A stretch of 32,042 nt of DNA, from positions 1 to 32,042 of the forward strand of contig NZ_LMTZ01000022.1 of the NCBI RefSeq assembly GCF_001456025.1, written 5' to 3'. Below are positions 15,392 through 25,429 of the stretch, in pieces (within the stretch, counting starts at the first letter, position 1; every line of letters starts with the position of its first letter). Source of the DNA: Mastigocoleus testarum BC008. GTDB lineage: Bacteria > Cyanobacteriota > Cyanobacteriia > Cyanobacteriales > Nostocaceae. The position numbers and the translations under genes were made by a program. The notes beneath the pieces were generated by a model that did not search any database, was not told the DNA's origin, and saw nothing but the letters and a program-made list of their open reading frames with translations.

Positions 15392-16375
15392 TTAGCTTGC
15401 AACATACTCTTTAACATTAGCCCGACGGCGACGTAGATGAGCAAGAGCTTGATGTTCTAATTGGCGAACCCGCTCTCGACTAAGGTTTAAACGTTCTCCA
15501 ACTTTTGCTAAAGACAATTCGTTCCCATCTTCCAAACCGAAACGCAAACAAAGAACTTCTCTTTGCTGGGGTGTAAGTTCAGCTAACAAGTTATACAAGT
15601 CTTGGCGCAAAAACTCTTGGGTAGTGTAGTGTTCTGGAGAAGGTCCTTCATCTTCCAGCATTTCTTGCAATTCAGTGTCTTGGTTGTCACCAACACGAAC
15701 ATCCAAAGATACTGGTTGACGAGCCATATTTAAATATTCACGGATCTGACTGGGCTCTAAATCCAACTCTTTTGCAACCTCACCCGGTAAGGGAGAACGA
15801 CCTAATTTTTGAGCCAACTCTCGTTGAACTTTCTTGATTTTATTCAGTTTTTCAGTGATATGAATGGGAAGACGTATGGTACGTCCTTGCTGAGCGATAG
15901 CTCGAGTAATGGCTTGACGAATCCACCAGTAAGCATAGGTTGAAAACTTATAACCTCTAGTCGGATCGAACTTCTCCACACCTCGTTCCAAACCTAAAGT
16001 TCCTTCCTGGATCAAATCCAGAAACTCCATATTCCGCTTCTGGTATTTTTTCGCAATTGCAACAACCAAGCGTAAGTTAGCTTCAATCATTTTTTGCTTA
16101 GCTCGCTTCCCTTGGTGCACAATTTGTTTTACTTCTGTCTCTGAAAGCTTAACATTATGCGACCACTCTTCCAGGGTGGGCGAACGATCTAATTTTTTGG
16201 TCAAAGCATCTTTCGCTTCAACCAACTTCATCATTTGTTGTACTTGCTTACCAAAAACGATCTCTTGCTCGCGGGTCAGCAACGGTACTCTACCAATCTC
16301 GCGCAGATAGGTTCGCACCATATCAGCCGTGAATTTGGTGTTTGCAGTTTCTAGTTGAGTGTTTGTACTTGGCAT
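15392..16375 (-). CDS. Group 2 RpoD-like RNA polymerase sigma factor
   Basis: A 327-residue sigma-70 family protein without the long N-terminal extension of the primary factor. Region 1.2 is DMVRTYLREIGRVPLLTREQE, region 2 runs through LRLVVAIAKKYQKR, EFLDLIQEGTLGLERGVEKF and the -10 binding part KFSTYAYWWIRQAITRAI, region 3 has LGRSPLPGEVAKEL, and region 4.2 is LAKVGERLNLSRERVRQLE. The sequence resembles the cyanobacterial SigB/SigD type used for stress, light or nitrogen responses; I cannot decide which. It stands alone between two gene-free stretches of more than 1 kb, which suggests a long leader or complex promoter. Confidence 0.92.
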   Translation of the reverse strand: MPSTNTQLETANTKFTADMVRTYLREIGRVPLLTREQEIVFGKQVQQMMKLVEAKDALTKKLDRSPTLEEWSHNVKLSETEVKQIVHQGKRAKQKMIEANLRLVVAIAKKYQKRNMEFLDLIQEGTLGLERGVEKFDPTRGYKFSTYAYWWIRQAITRAIAQQGRTIRLPIHITEKLNKIKKVQRELAQKLGRSPLPGEVAKELDLEPSQIREYLNMARQPVSLDVRVGDNQDTELQEMLEDEGPSPEHYTTQEFLRQDLYNLLAELTPQQREVLCLRFGLEDGNELSLAKVGERLNLSRERVRQLEHQALAHLRRRRANVKEYVAS

Positions 16376-17453
16376 TGGTGCGTTATCCTCTACTCCATGA
16401 ATACGTTGAATAGGTTGAGTATTATTAATTGTGATGAATAGGAAACCTAGGACTCATGTAAACTCTTACGTGGCACAACATCTAAGACAATGTATTCATA
16501 CAAAACGCTGAAGCAGAAATCGCCGAGATGGTCCCCCTCAGTACTCATTCCCCATCATCGTTAATTTAAGTGCAAACCTATGAAGGCAAGTCAGATAAAC
16601 TTGTCGTCTTTCTACTTCCCTTGATCGCTGTCGGCGATAGTAAAAATACGAAGTCAGTATGAGTTCTACTTATTTATATTCAATATTACGACAAAATCTT
16701 TGGCTCGTAAAGTAGCATAGATTAAACTTCCAATTATACTCAAAAACAGTTTTAATAGCAAAAAGCCTTATTGCGATTTTTGTCTCCTACTTTATATATA
16801 GTGACGTTAAAAACAAAACTTCTGTTGCCTAGAACTATCCGGATAACCGAACTGTTTTGGGTTTTGTGATGGGCGGATGTCACTAAACCGGAAAAACTGG
16901 AATAAAAGCTGCCAAATTAGTAGTTAATAGATTACTGTGTCAGTTATTCTCACTCCAGCTTTTAATCGAGGCTATTAACTCAAGATTGATTTTAAAGTAG
17001 AGCACACAATATAAAATATAAATAAAATTTTTGAGTATAAATTAAAAATAGTATACCAAACGCAATAATCTCAACTAGAAAACTTGATGTAAAAGTTCAG
17101 TAAAGAATTGAAATACAAGCATTGACCCAGTTTAAATCAATAAAATTACTCCTAAATCATTTTTAGACAACAAAACAGCAATATTGACAATTTAAAAACA
17201 TTCTCATGTGGCATTTTGGAAAGCTGGTGAAGAAATATCATATCCAAGCTTTCTGTTACACAAAAATTGCGTTATTGCTTTTAAAGAGATTAGCAGAGAG
17301 GATTATTTTGTCAAGCTGAGAACTTGTGAGAAAAAGACTAGGTATGATTATGGGGCATAGCAAGATGAGTAACAAGTAACGTAACTACCAATTATCAGTT
17401 ACCAGTTACCAGTTACCAGCCAGTTACCAATTAACAATAAATTACTGAATTAA
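16376..17453. other. Long gene-free region upstream of the sigma factor
   Basis: About 1.1 kb between the sigma-factor start and the ATPase stop. The only clear element is a heptameric tandem repeat at 17388-17433. The rest is AT-rich without coding frames; it probably includes the sigma-factor promoter and leader, not resolved here. Confidence 0.5.
17388..17433. repeat. Heptameric short tandem repeat after the ATPase gene
   Basis: Units CCAATTA, TCAGTTA, CCAGTTA, CCAGTTA, a 4-bp partial unit, CCAGTTA and CCAATTA, 20 bp downstream of the ATPase stop codon. It is a shorter, more degenerate relative of the repeat at 7181-7299 and likewise sits at a gene end. Confidence 0.85.
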
Positions 17454-19187
17454 CTAAAAACCCAGGTCGGCTTTTGCAAGTTCAGCTTCTGCAAACACTT
17501 CCTCATCAGTTTTTTCCTCCCAAGCAGGGTCGCCAATTTCTTTGTAAAAAGTTTCATCATAGGGACGAGTGCGTACGACTACCGGCATGGGAACCGCATG
17601 ACCTAAAATTAATGCTTGTTGTTTAGAGTCTAATTTTGCCAGCACGGAACGCAAACTACTACCCCCAGAAACCCCAGTAAAAATTGCGTCAATATCTTTT
17701 TCATCATTAAGTAAAGCTGTGACGCGCGTTCCAATTTGGGACATAACTTCATTATCAATCCCGGATGGACGTTGATCTACTACCAACAAACTCACAAAGT
17801 ATTTCCGCATTTCGCGGGCTATAGTACCAAAAATAGTGCTTTGAACAATTGCTGGATCCAAAAAGCGGTGTGCTTCTTCAATGGTAATTACTAACTGATA
17901 AGGTTTGTCAGTTGGATTTCCACTTTGCAAAAACCTCTCAGCTTTACTAACATAATGCTGGTGAATTCTTCTAGTAATCATGTTGGTGACCAACATGTAA
18001 GAAAGCATATCTGACTGGGATCCAAATTCAACAACTACATTTTTCCCTGCTTCCAAAGAACGTAAAATTTGGTTGACGTAGTTATGGGGACAAGCTGAGC
18101 GCATATATTTTAAGTTATCCATCCGCAGCAATTTGCGCTGTAATGCTGTGATTGAACCCTGGTGACCCCGTTTTTCTTCGCAGAAAAGCTTAATTTCTTC
18201 ATTGGTCATGTTCAATAATTGCAAAATCCAAGATTTGCCAAATTCGGCATACAGGATGTTGGCATTATCTAAACTAGCGTCGGAAAGCCCAAGGTCACGA
18301 CTACATAGGCGAATATCTTCAACTTCTACTTGGTCATAACTTAAGTAAAGCTCTTGCGCGTCTCTTACGCCTCTACGACGGGTTGATTCTGGATCTAATG
18401 TGTAAACTTCTACTCTTCCTGGGAATAACTGTTTTAACCCTTTTACAGTACTATATTGTTTCCCTTCACAAACAGCTTGCCATCCGTACTCGGAATGCAT
18501 GTCAAAGATGAGATTAACACCAGCACCCTTACGGATTATACCTGCTAATAGTAAACGGGTAAGAAATGATTTACCGGTACCAGATTTTCCAAATACACCA
18601 TTACTGCGTTCCACAAACCGGTCTAAATCCAGACAAATTGGTACATCCATGTCCAAGGGTTTACCAATGGAAAAATTCCGACGGTGGATGTCATCTTCCC
18701 AACCAAATACCCGACGGAAATCTTCTTCAGAAGCTTCATAAACTTGACTGAAGTGGGAAGGAATTGTTTTGACTGGTAACAATTCCATAGTTGTACTGGT
18801 TTGGGGTTGAAAAGATGCTAAACCAGCACCTGCAGATGGTATAAAGGGATTGGCTGATTTGCCATTGATGCCATTAAGAGACTCCTTCTCCTCTGGAGTA
18901 AACATCAACATCGGAGCAAGAGTCATGGTGCCATAAGTTCCACTCCCTGCGAGAATGTCTCTAAGGAAAGTATCTTCCCAACGAGGAGGATTTGCTGTAA
19001 TTCTTTGATTGGCTGTGCCTAAGGCTACGTCTGTTAACATACAAAAAAAGCGCGATCGCATACCCTGCACAACCAAAAATTTTCCCACCCGCATATCTTC
19101 TACAGATATATCGGGGTTCAAGCGGACTTCTAATCCTCCGGTAAGAGAGCCTTGTATAACTGAGCCAAGTGGCAGTCCCAAGTTCAT
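17454..19187 (-). CDS. HerA/DUF87-type ATP-binding protein
   Basis: A 577-residue P-loop ATPase. Residues about 1-60 look like a HerA barrel (GSVIQGSLTGGLEVRLNP, VGKFLVVQGM). The ATPase part has Walker A GKSGTGKS at 200-207, then LIFDMHSEYGW, and a Walker B region LVITIEEAHRFLDP near residue 415, followed by REMRKYFVSLLVVDQRPSGI, the typical sensor and Arg segment. HerA relatives are hexameric DNA translocases, in archaea working with NurA nuclease; no nuclease gene is adjacent here, and the cyanobacterial members have no settled function. It lies 189 bp downstream of the GST gene on the same strand. Confidence 0.85.
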   Translation of the reverse strand: MNLGLPLGSVIQGSLTGGLEVRLNPDISVEDMRVGKFLVVQGMRSRFFCMLTDVALGTANQRITANPPRWEDTFLRDILAGSGTYGTMTLAPMLMFTPEEKESLNGINGKSANPFIPSAGAGLASFQPQTSTTMELLPVKTIPSHFSQVYEASEEDFRRVFGWEDDIHRRNFSIGKPLDMDVPICLDLDRFVERSNGVFGKSGTGKSFLTRLLLAGIIRKGAGVNLIFDMHSEYGWQAVCEGKQYSTVKGLKQLFPGRVEVYTLDPESTRRRGVRDAQELYLSYDQVEVEDIRLCSRDLGLSDASLDNANILYAEFGKSWILQLLNMTNEEIKLFCEEKRGHQGSITALQRKLLRMDNLKYMRSACPHNYVNQILRSLEAGKNVVVEFGSQSDMLSYMLVTNMITRRIHQHYVSKAERFLQSGNPTDKPYQLVITIEEAHRFLDPAIVQSTIFGTIAREMRKYFVSLLVVDQRPSGIDNEVMSQIGTRVTALLNDEKDIDAIFTGVSGGSSLRSVLAKLDSKQQALILGHAVPMPVVVRTRPYDETFYKEIGDPAWEEKTDEEVFAEAELAKADLGF

Positions 19188-19376
19188 GTGACTAATTACA
19201 TGATGAATGATATATGTGAATTTTAATTGCAGATCGTGAAATTAGGCGATTTTTGGCATCAAACTGGTAGCTTGATCGGGAATTGGCAATTGGTCATGGA
19301 TTATTTGTAATTAGTTATTTGTCCATTTATTTGTCCATATTTTGATACCCATTCGCCAGTCGCCAATCCCCAAAAC

Positions 19377-20174
19377 TTACTCAATTTGAATAGAAGTTGG
19401 TCTATCCCCACTTGTGGGAGTGGAAATACCGATAATAGGCTTACGATAATCATTGTAAAGCCGATCGCGCCATTGGAAAAATGGTGCATAGGCAGGATTA
19501 TCTGCAATCCCCGGTACACCTTTACCTAAAATTTGGCTGGGTAATTCCAAGTAAGCAGCGTCAGGAAATTTTAGCAGGATAGATAATCCAGCCACTGCGA
19601 AGTCAGCTAATGTTGGTTCTTCTCCACACAAATAGGGGCTATCGGACAGTATTAGAGTCAGAGCTTCCAGATCTTGCTTCAAGTCCGCCATAGCTCTATT
19701 TACTGCATCAGCACTGTAACCCACACCAGAACCCAAAACATTCAAGAAATCGCTCGGAACCTCACCAACTAAAGTTTTAAAAATGTCTGGAATTGAACTT
19801 GGTAGTAAAGATGTGCGAAAATCCCTATCCTGACTAATAGCAGAAAATAATGCTTTTCTACCTTTAATTCCAATAGATTCATCCGCCCATTCTTCCATCA
19901 TCAAACATAGACCTCGTTGCTTGGGCTCTACAGGGATTAAGGGCTTTTCAGGATAATGAGCGTCTAAGTACTTAGCTATTTCTGTAGAATCTACAATAAA
20001 TCTGCTACCATCTTTCAAAACAGGTACCTGACGTTGACCTGTCATTCGAAATAAGTCAACTTGACCAATACCAGGTGTAACTTCAATCTTACGATACTCC
20101 AGACCTTTGAAGTCTAAAATCAAACGTACTTTCTCTGAATACTGCGAAAGTTCAAATTGATACAGTTCCAACAT
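19377..20174 (-). CDS. Glutathione S-transferase family protein
   Basis: A 265-residue protein. Residues 1-75 are the thioredoxin-like GST N-terminal domain: LYQFELSQYSEKVRLIL, cis-Pro in QVPVL, and the glutathione-binding DSTEIAKYL. The usual active-site position SPxC reads SQYS here, so Ser10 or Ser13 would serve instead of Cys. Residues about 85-250 are the helical C-terminal domain, with TLADFAVAGL as its conserved N-capping box. Substrate unknown. The start has AGG close before the ATG. Same strand as the ATPase, with a 189-bp gap. Confidence 0.88.
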   Translation of the reverse strand: MLELYQFELSQYSEKVRLILDFKGLEYRKIEVTPGIGQVDLFRMTGQRQVPVLKDGSRFIVDSTEIAKYLDAHYPEKPLIPVEPKQRGLCLMMEEWADESIGIKGRKALFSAISQDRDFRTSLLPSSIPDIFKTLVGEVPSDFLNVLGSGVGYSADAVNRAMADLKQDLEALTLILSDSPYLCGEEPTLADFAVAGLSILLKFPDAAYLELPSQILGKGVPGIADNPAYAPFFQWRDRLYNDYRKPIIGISTPTSGDRPTSIQIE

Positions 20175-21484
20175 AACCTAAACCCAGTTTATTTTGCTCA
20201 TCAATTTTATAAGTTTACATTCGTTTAAATTAATTTAATTCAATCGTTCTGTTTATTGAATAATATTTTTTGTGTCAACTATATTTTGAGCAAATTACGA
20301 CGTATTTTCCCCAACTACGGACTAATTACAGTAAGAATCAAGCGCCTTAAGATTTTTGGCGGTCTACGAAAATCCTAGTTTTTTGATGACGGTCGATATT
20401 GTAGAGACATCTCTGTGCAGATAGATAAGAGTGCTTATTTGTAGAGTACTGGTAGCTTTTGTTGAACCGCATTCGTTCAAAAATCAAATATAGTTGTTAT
20501 ACATAGAAACAGATATTCATCACTTAATGACTTTTCAAACAAGTTTTCTTCAGTATGAAGATCAAATTATTTATATGTAGGGCCATAAATAAATACGGAA
20601 AATACGGAAGTGAATCAAATAAATTAAATATTAATTTGGGCTGATGCTTTTAAAAGTAATCAAAAAATACTTATAGCTTTACAATTCAATTTGTATTTCT
20701 TAAAACAAATTCGTGCTACATCTGTGGTGTACCTATAGTTTTTGTTCCGAAGCTAACGCTTTCATCTCCATGCCAATCTGGGTATTATGAAAGTTCTGAC
20801 ACTTACTCTGATTATTGCAAGTTAAATTAATTTATTGTTATGCTTTATGATTAGCAACGCTGTTTTCTAAAAATATTTTGACAAATAATATAAATATCAC
20901 GTTTTTTATGAACTGGGTCAATCTTGTAAATGTGTAAATATACCAAAAAAACATCAGAGCAAATCAAATCATATTTTACAGATAAACATCAATAAGACAA
21001 ATATAGTATAAAACAATGTTTGATTAACGTAATAGCAATAATCAACGAGATTATTAACTATTATTCATAGACCGGTTATTTCGTAAAAATAGCAAAATAT
21101 ATAAGTAAAAATCTCTACTAGTAAATATTCATAAATTTACTCATCAATCATATATTTTGCTCAAATATAATTATTTATCTGTAATTTATTTGAATTATTT
21201 CTAAATGCCACCGTATCAACAATCCCAGATACCATAAAATAATCTCATGCACTAAAAAATAGCTAAAAATAATCTCTAGTTTTCAAACGGTAAATTACAC
21301 TGATAATTATAGTTAGCGACCAAAAGTAATAATTATTATAAGTTTTAGTAAATTGTTCTTGGTGAGTTCATAGTTTATGACAAAAAAATATGGTAAAAAA
21401 GTCTCTAAAACGAGATTTTAGGTATAAAAAATGATATAAATCTTTGTGTGATGTGTGGAATCTCCAGCCGAATAATCGAAATAT
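20175..21484. other. Long gene-free region between the GST and fasciclin genes
   Basis: 1.3 kb of AT-rich DNA between divergent genes. It should contain both promoters. Only minor short inverted repeats (AGAGA-CA-TCTCT near 20404) were seen; no coding frame, tRNA or repeat family was recognised. Confidence 0.5.
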
Positions 21485-22321
21485 ATGAAATTTGAGAACA
21501 GCAAAATGCTGACCAAGTTGGCTAGTGTAGTAGGAGTGACGGGCTTCAGTCTCCTGGTAAGTCTACAGGTCGGGGCGAAAGAAGCTTTCAGTCCCAACTT
21601 GACTATTGTTCCAGAGACTTCTCATAACCACTCCTCCAAAAATGAGACTCAAAATACACCGAGCAAAAAACATTCTTCTTTAGCAAGCAAGACTAAATCC
21701 AATTCATCTGTTTTAATTGCCCAAAGATCGGGTTCTCTCAATCCCAGTCCTAGTATTCTACAAGAATGTCCTTATAACCGTGCTGCTTGTGGTGATCAAA
21801 CAACACCCGGAACACCGGAGATTCCTCCAAGCGTTCCTCCAGTTATTCCTGCACCAGATAGAGTACCTGTTGAGACCAAACCTTCTACAGGAACCGAACA
21901 AACTTCTGATAAAAACCTGGTACAGATCGCTGAGGCTAACGGTTCCTTCAATACACTTGTAGATGCGTTAAAAGCTGCTGGGTTAGCCGAAGCTTTGCAA
22001 GGTGAAGGACCATTTACCGTTTTTGCACCTACGGATGAAGCTTTTGGTAAGTTACCGCAAGATGCAGTTAAAGAGCTATTACAACCCAAGAATAAAGAAG
22101 TTTTGGTGAAAATACTCAGGTATCATGTTGTACCACAAGAAGTATTATCCACAGACTTAAAATCCGGTGAAGTAAAAAGTCTTGATGGTACTCCCATTAG
22201 TGTAAAAGTTGAGCCCAAAGGTGTAATGGTGAATGACGCTAATGTGACTACAGCAGATGTGAAGGGAAGTAATGGTGTTATTCATATAATTGATAACGTA
22301 ATTTTACCTCCCGATTTATAA
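21485..22321 (+). CDS. Secreted fasciclin (FAS1) domain protein
   Basis: A 278-residue protein with an export signal (hydrophobic VVGVTGFSLLVSLQVGA, about 15-31). Residues about 35-143 are a Ser/Thr/Pro-rich spacer with a Cys pair (QECPYNRAACG, 93-103) and a Pro-rich stretch. Residues 144-276 are one FAS1 domain: FTVFAPTDEAF (178-188), YHVV (213-216) and the closing NGVIHIIDNVILP. FAS1 domains mediate adhesion and protein-protein contacts at cell surfaces. The ATG at 21506 is a possible alternative start that would still keep the signal. A strong terminator follows at 22328. Confidence 0.88.
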   Translation: MKFENSKMLTKLASVVGVTGFSLLVSLQVGAKEAFSPNLTIVPETSHNHSSKNETQNTPSKKHSSLASKTKSNSSVLIAQRSGSLNPSPSILQECPYNRAACGDQTTPGTPEIPPSVPPVIPAPDRVPVETKPSTGTEQTSDKNLVQIAEANGSFNTLVDALKAAGLAEALQGEGPFTVFAPTDEAFGKLPQDAVKELLQPKNKEVLVKILRYHVVPQEVLSTDLKSGEVKSLDGTPISVKVEPKGVMVNDANVTTADVKGSNGVIHIIDNVILPPDL

Positions 22322-22327
22322 TTTTCT

Positions 22328-22361
22328 ACAGAAGATGGAAGCGTCTTCTGTGATTTGTTTT
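22328..22361 (+). terminator. Intrinsic terminator of the fasciclin gene
   Basis: A perfect 8-bp stem (ACAGAAGA at 22328-22335, TCTTCTGT at 22344-22351) with an 8-base loop, followed by a T-rich run (TTTGTTTTT), 7 bases after the stop codon. Confidence 0.8.
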
Positions 22362-22376
22362 TCATTTTCAATAGAG

Positions 22377-22408
22377 ATCCCGTTCAGATTAATTAGTTTG
22401 AACGGGAT
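22377..22408. terminator. Second hairpin between convergent genes
   Basis: A perfect 10-bp stem (ATCCCGTTCA at 22377-22386, TGAACGGGAT at 22399-22408) with a 12-base loop, located between the fasciclin gene (plus) and the glycoside hydrolase gene (minus). It may stop transcription from either side; the flanking T-runs are short. Confidence 0.6.
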
Positions 22409-22488
22409 TTCCCATATACATATTAGGTTAGGGGATGCTGGAATAATTTCTCTATTATTAATGATTTAGTGTTATATACACTTTATTT

Positions 22489-23913
22489 TTATTGAAATCT
22501 CTGGGAGATTCTCGGGAAATTCGTTCCCTGATTTTTTACTTGAGTTAAGCTTTTTAACTTAGAAGCAGCTTCTTCGGGCTTATTGGCGACAGGAAATACT
22601 AAAATACTTTTCACGTCTGGGTTATTCACTAATTCTGATAAACGATTAAATTGTTGATCGCTAATCGCAATTCCTGCCGAATTTCTGACATATTTTAATT
22701 CTGCTTTGAAATTCGCATCATTATAAACTTGAATAAATGCTCTATCGATATTCCACTTTGACCAATCTGCAGCAAAATATCGTTTAGCCCAATAAGGATT
22801 ATGGTGACAAATATCGAAACTAACTTTTGGGTTAGCCTGTTTGGTAGCAGCAATCATTTCTCGAACAAATTTGGTTAACTTAGCAGTACGATCTATCTGT
22901 CCGGGTAATTCGGCATGATATCCTAAATAATCATCCCATTGCACTGCATCAATTTGGGGATATTTTTTTACAAACTCGACTGAGATTTCTTTAAAAAAAT
23001 TAGCTATTTCTGGAATTTCAACATTTAGAACATAATGGTCGACAGCAGGATAGGTTTTATCGATACCGGGGACAATCCAATTACTAGTAAGAGCTAAATG
23101 AAAAATTGGACTGTCTTGATCGATTTTAATCCCTTTTTCAAAATAAGCATGAACTTGCATACCCTGCTTGTGTGCTTCATCAATTAACCAGTTTAACCAT
23201 TTGTCTTGAAATTTATTGGGACAGCTTTTCAATCCAACTTTTTGTTGCATTACTTTGCTGTTGTACATCGTACAACCATTGCCCCAAACTCCATGAATAA
23301 TTGTATTAAATCCTTGAGACCGGTAATAACGAACTCTTTTACGAATTGTTGCTTCGTTAGTATTATTAGTAATATGATAACGACTTAAATAAATTCCCCT
23401 AATTGTCTTTTTCTCCCAAGGTGTTTGAGTTAATAATTTTTGCTCGGGTGTATTTTTGTTACTCGCTGTTATTCCTTTATTTATGCGAGCATGTAAATTA
23501 GGATTGTTTGGGTTAAAATTACTTCTTTGAGAATTATTGGAAACTTTTGGAACAATGGGAGCCTTAATCAAAGGCAATGATTTTTGTGGAAGTGAATCTT
23601 TTTTTTGATTTGTATAAGAACTCGATTTGGGTAAACTAGAGACTTTTGGTACAATAGGAGCCTTAATTAAAGTACTATTTGAGTTGGAATTTGCATTATT
23701 AGAATTAGAATTAGAATTTGATTTAGATGGACTGGAACTAGAATCTAAAATAGGAATAGCTACTATTTGATTTTTAGGTAAAAGCCTAGTGATAAATTCT
23801 TGATTACTTTTTTGACTAAACCACCACCAACCACCTCCTAAAATTATTAGGATTAATGATATTGGAATATTTGCACATCCAAACCCATTAGATTTTTTAT
23901 TTTGGTTTGACAT
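22489..23913 (-). CDS. Membrane-anchored GHL10-like glycoside hydrolase family protein
   Basis: A 474-residue protein with an N-terminal membrane anchor (about 14-32) and a long Ser/Asn/Pro-rich spacer (about 57-165). Residues about 168-460 look like a TIM barrel of the family 10 glycosylhydrolase-like (DUF4015/GHL10) type: IRGIYLSRYH, TIIHGVWGNG, GMQVHAYFEKG, IDAVQWDDYLG and VSFDICHHNPYW; the acidic pair in QWDD is a candidate catalytic site. A cell-wall or sheath polysaccharide substrate is likely but unproven. The spacer holds a run of alternating Ser and Asn (65-80) and two exact copies of LIKAPIVPKVS (82-92, 115-125). Confidence 0.8.
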   Translation of the reverse strand: MSNQNKKSNGFGCANIPISLILIILGGGWWWFSQKSNQEFITRLLPKNQIVAIPILDSSSSPSKSNSNSNSNNANSNSNSTLIKAPIVPKVSSLPKSSSYTNQKKDSLPQKSLPLIKAPIVPKVSNNSQRSNFNPNNPNLHARINKGITASNKNTPEQKLLTQTPWEKKTIRGIYLSRYHITNNTNEATIRKRVRYYRSQGFNTIIHGVWGNGCTMYNSKVMQQKVGLKSCPNKFQDKWLNWLIDEAHKQGMQVHAYFEKGIKIDQDSPIFHLALTSNWIVPGIDKTYPAVDHYVLNVEIPEIANFFKEISVEFVKKYPQIDAVQWDDYLGYHAELPGQIDRTAKLTKFVREMIAATKQANPKVSFDICHHNPYWAKRYFAADWSKWNIDRAFIQVYNDANFKAELKYVRNSAGIAISDQQFNRLSELVNNPDVKSILVFPVANKPEEAASKLKSLTQVKNQGTNFPRISQRFQ

Positions 23914-24376
23914 AATAATATAGTGGCTGTTTGGTAGTCATAATATACATATACGAAAGATATATACAGTTCGACATCCATGTTTTCCACATATAATTTA
24001 CAGAGCCGATTGCAATTTGGGAAAAGCTTTTAAAATTTTTATCAACTTATGGAATAATAAAGAAAAATATTAAATAATAATAAATGTATTATTGTTATTT
24101 CGAAAATACTTAAAAGTCAAAATAAATATTCTAAAAAAAATTAAAAATAAATAACTTAATAAGTAATTAGACTAGAAAAAACTTTGTCAATAGCTACAAG
24201 CGTCTAATCATACGATCTCTGCCTAATTGCTTATGAAAAAAATATATTTGTAGTAGCGCTTTAGCGCCAATATTTGTCTACCACGCTAAAGCGCTACTAC
24301 GAACCTTATTACAAGTGTTTTACCGGACATGATATTACTTATATTCTATTTAGTGGGTTTAATTTTAGTTTTGTAA
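23914..24376. other. Intergenic region with dispersed-type palindrome
   Basis: 463 bp of very AT-rich DNA. The one distinct element is the long palindrome at 24250-24300. It lies downstream of the CAP gene and upstream of the glycoside hydrolase gene, both on the minus strand. Confidence 0.55.
24250..24300. repeat. 17-bp perfect inverted repeat (REP/MITE-like palindrome)
   Basis: GTAGTAGCGCTTTAGCG (24250-24266) and its exact complement (24284-24300) flank a 17-base loop. Pairing continues outward by a few bases after one T-G mismatch. Palindromes with TAGTAGCGCTTTAGCGC are, as far as I recall, common dispersed repeats in Nostocales. Its GC content stands out from the surroundings, and it could also act as a terminator for the CAP gene. 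Confidence 0.8.
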
Positions 24377-25066
24377 TTATGTTGCTTCTCTATAACCCCC
24401 TGCATAGGTAATAACGCACATTTGGCGATATGTATCATGAATGCCAAAAGCAACTCCAGTAACCTTAAATTGGGGGTTAAACATATTTATTCGATGACCG
24501 CGGTCGGGTACACCATCATCAATGATTAACTGCATAACAATATCTTGAGCGGTGTGGGAACCATAACTAATATTTTCTCCAGCTGTAATTTCCCAATTCC
24601 CATAGCGATTCAGACGGGTAAAAGGATCGCTACCGTCGCTACCAGTATGACCAACTATACCTTTTGGACCTTGATCCTGTACATGGTCTTTGGCTGCAAG
24701 TGACATTCCCTTTGATACAGTTAAAGTTCCAACTGGAGGAGTTGTTCTCAGAAATGCGATCGCTTCATCGACTGCTGAAACACCTTCTTGAGTCTGTAAG
24801 TAAACATTAGAACTAATTCTGACGCGCTTACCTTCAAAGCGGTTTCTATATTCTTCCAGAACAGATGCATAAGCTGCAGGGTTTGTCCTAGCTTTGTTCA
24901 TTTCATCCACTACTCTCCTTTCCAAAGGAGAAAGGTGATTATCTGTAGTGACATCTGTATTTGCTGTTAAGTTTTCCGCCACAGACGATTTTTGTTCCAT
25001 TAATACATCACAAGATGCGGTGAGTAAGGAAAATGGGGTAAGAATCCAAGAAATTAGGCGACGCAT
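24377..25066 (-). CDS. CAP (SCP/PR1) domain protein, possible lipoprotein
   Basis: A 229-residue protein. The ATG at 25066 is chosen because GAGG lies 6 bases before it; the longer frame would begin at a TTG at 25078. The N-terminus [19 protein letters not shown] has a weak lipobox with Cys19, so it may be lipid-anchored; otherwise it is secreted. Residues about 45-225 form the CAP domain: [20 protein letters not shown], the metal-site region [28 protein letters not shown], then [20 protein letters not shown]. The function of bacterial CAP proteins is mostly unknown; cell-surface or stress roles are proposed. Confidence 0.85.
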   Translation of the reverse strand: MRRLISWILTPFSLLTASCDVLMEQKSSVAENLTANTDVTTDNHLSPLERRVVDEMNKARTNPAAYASVLEEYRNRFEGKRVRISSNVYLQTQEGVSAVDEAIAFLRTTPPVGTLTVSKGMSLAAKDHVQDQGPKGIVGHTGSDGSDPFTRLNRYGNWEITAGENISYGSHTAQDIVMQLIIDDGVPDRGHRINMFNPQFKVTGVAFGIHDTYRQMCVITYAGGYREAT

Positions 25067-25429
25067 CGATAACCTCAAGATTCGGTAATTAAGGCATTAG
25101 TTTGTATATTTAATTTCAAAATTTAAAGTCCGTTTTCCAGAATTTTTTTATTTATATTATTTTTAAAGAAAAAGAAAAAATATATTTTATGGCTATATTA
25201 ATTCCCCGTAAATTAACTTAATCAAAAGTTGATATACTCCCCATAATTGTTAGATAATTACTAAAACTTCTTGTTCTGTAAGAACTGTTAATAAATATTT
25301 TTGTTAGACATTTTCATTAGACCCCAAGGGAAGATAGCATTCAACTTCATGCTTGAAGAATATTAGTATGGCATGTTGTTCTGAACGGATATTGGGTTCC
25401 CAATCGTTGATTAATAAAAGGTAAGATAT
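25067..25429. other. Divergent intergenic region between the CAP and cupin genes
   Basis: About 360 bp of AT-rich DNA expected to carry both promoters. Nothing further was recognised. Confidence 0.5.

Noticed and set aside
20787..20825. 12-codon frame starting MKVLTLTLII, like the start of a signal peptide
   Set aside because: Too short, followed by a stop, with no downstream remnant in any frame.
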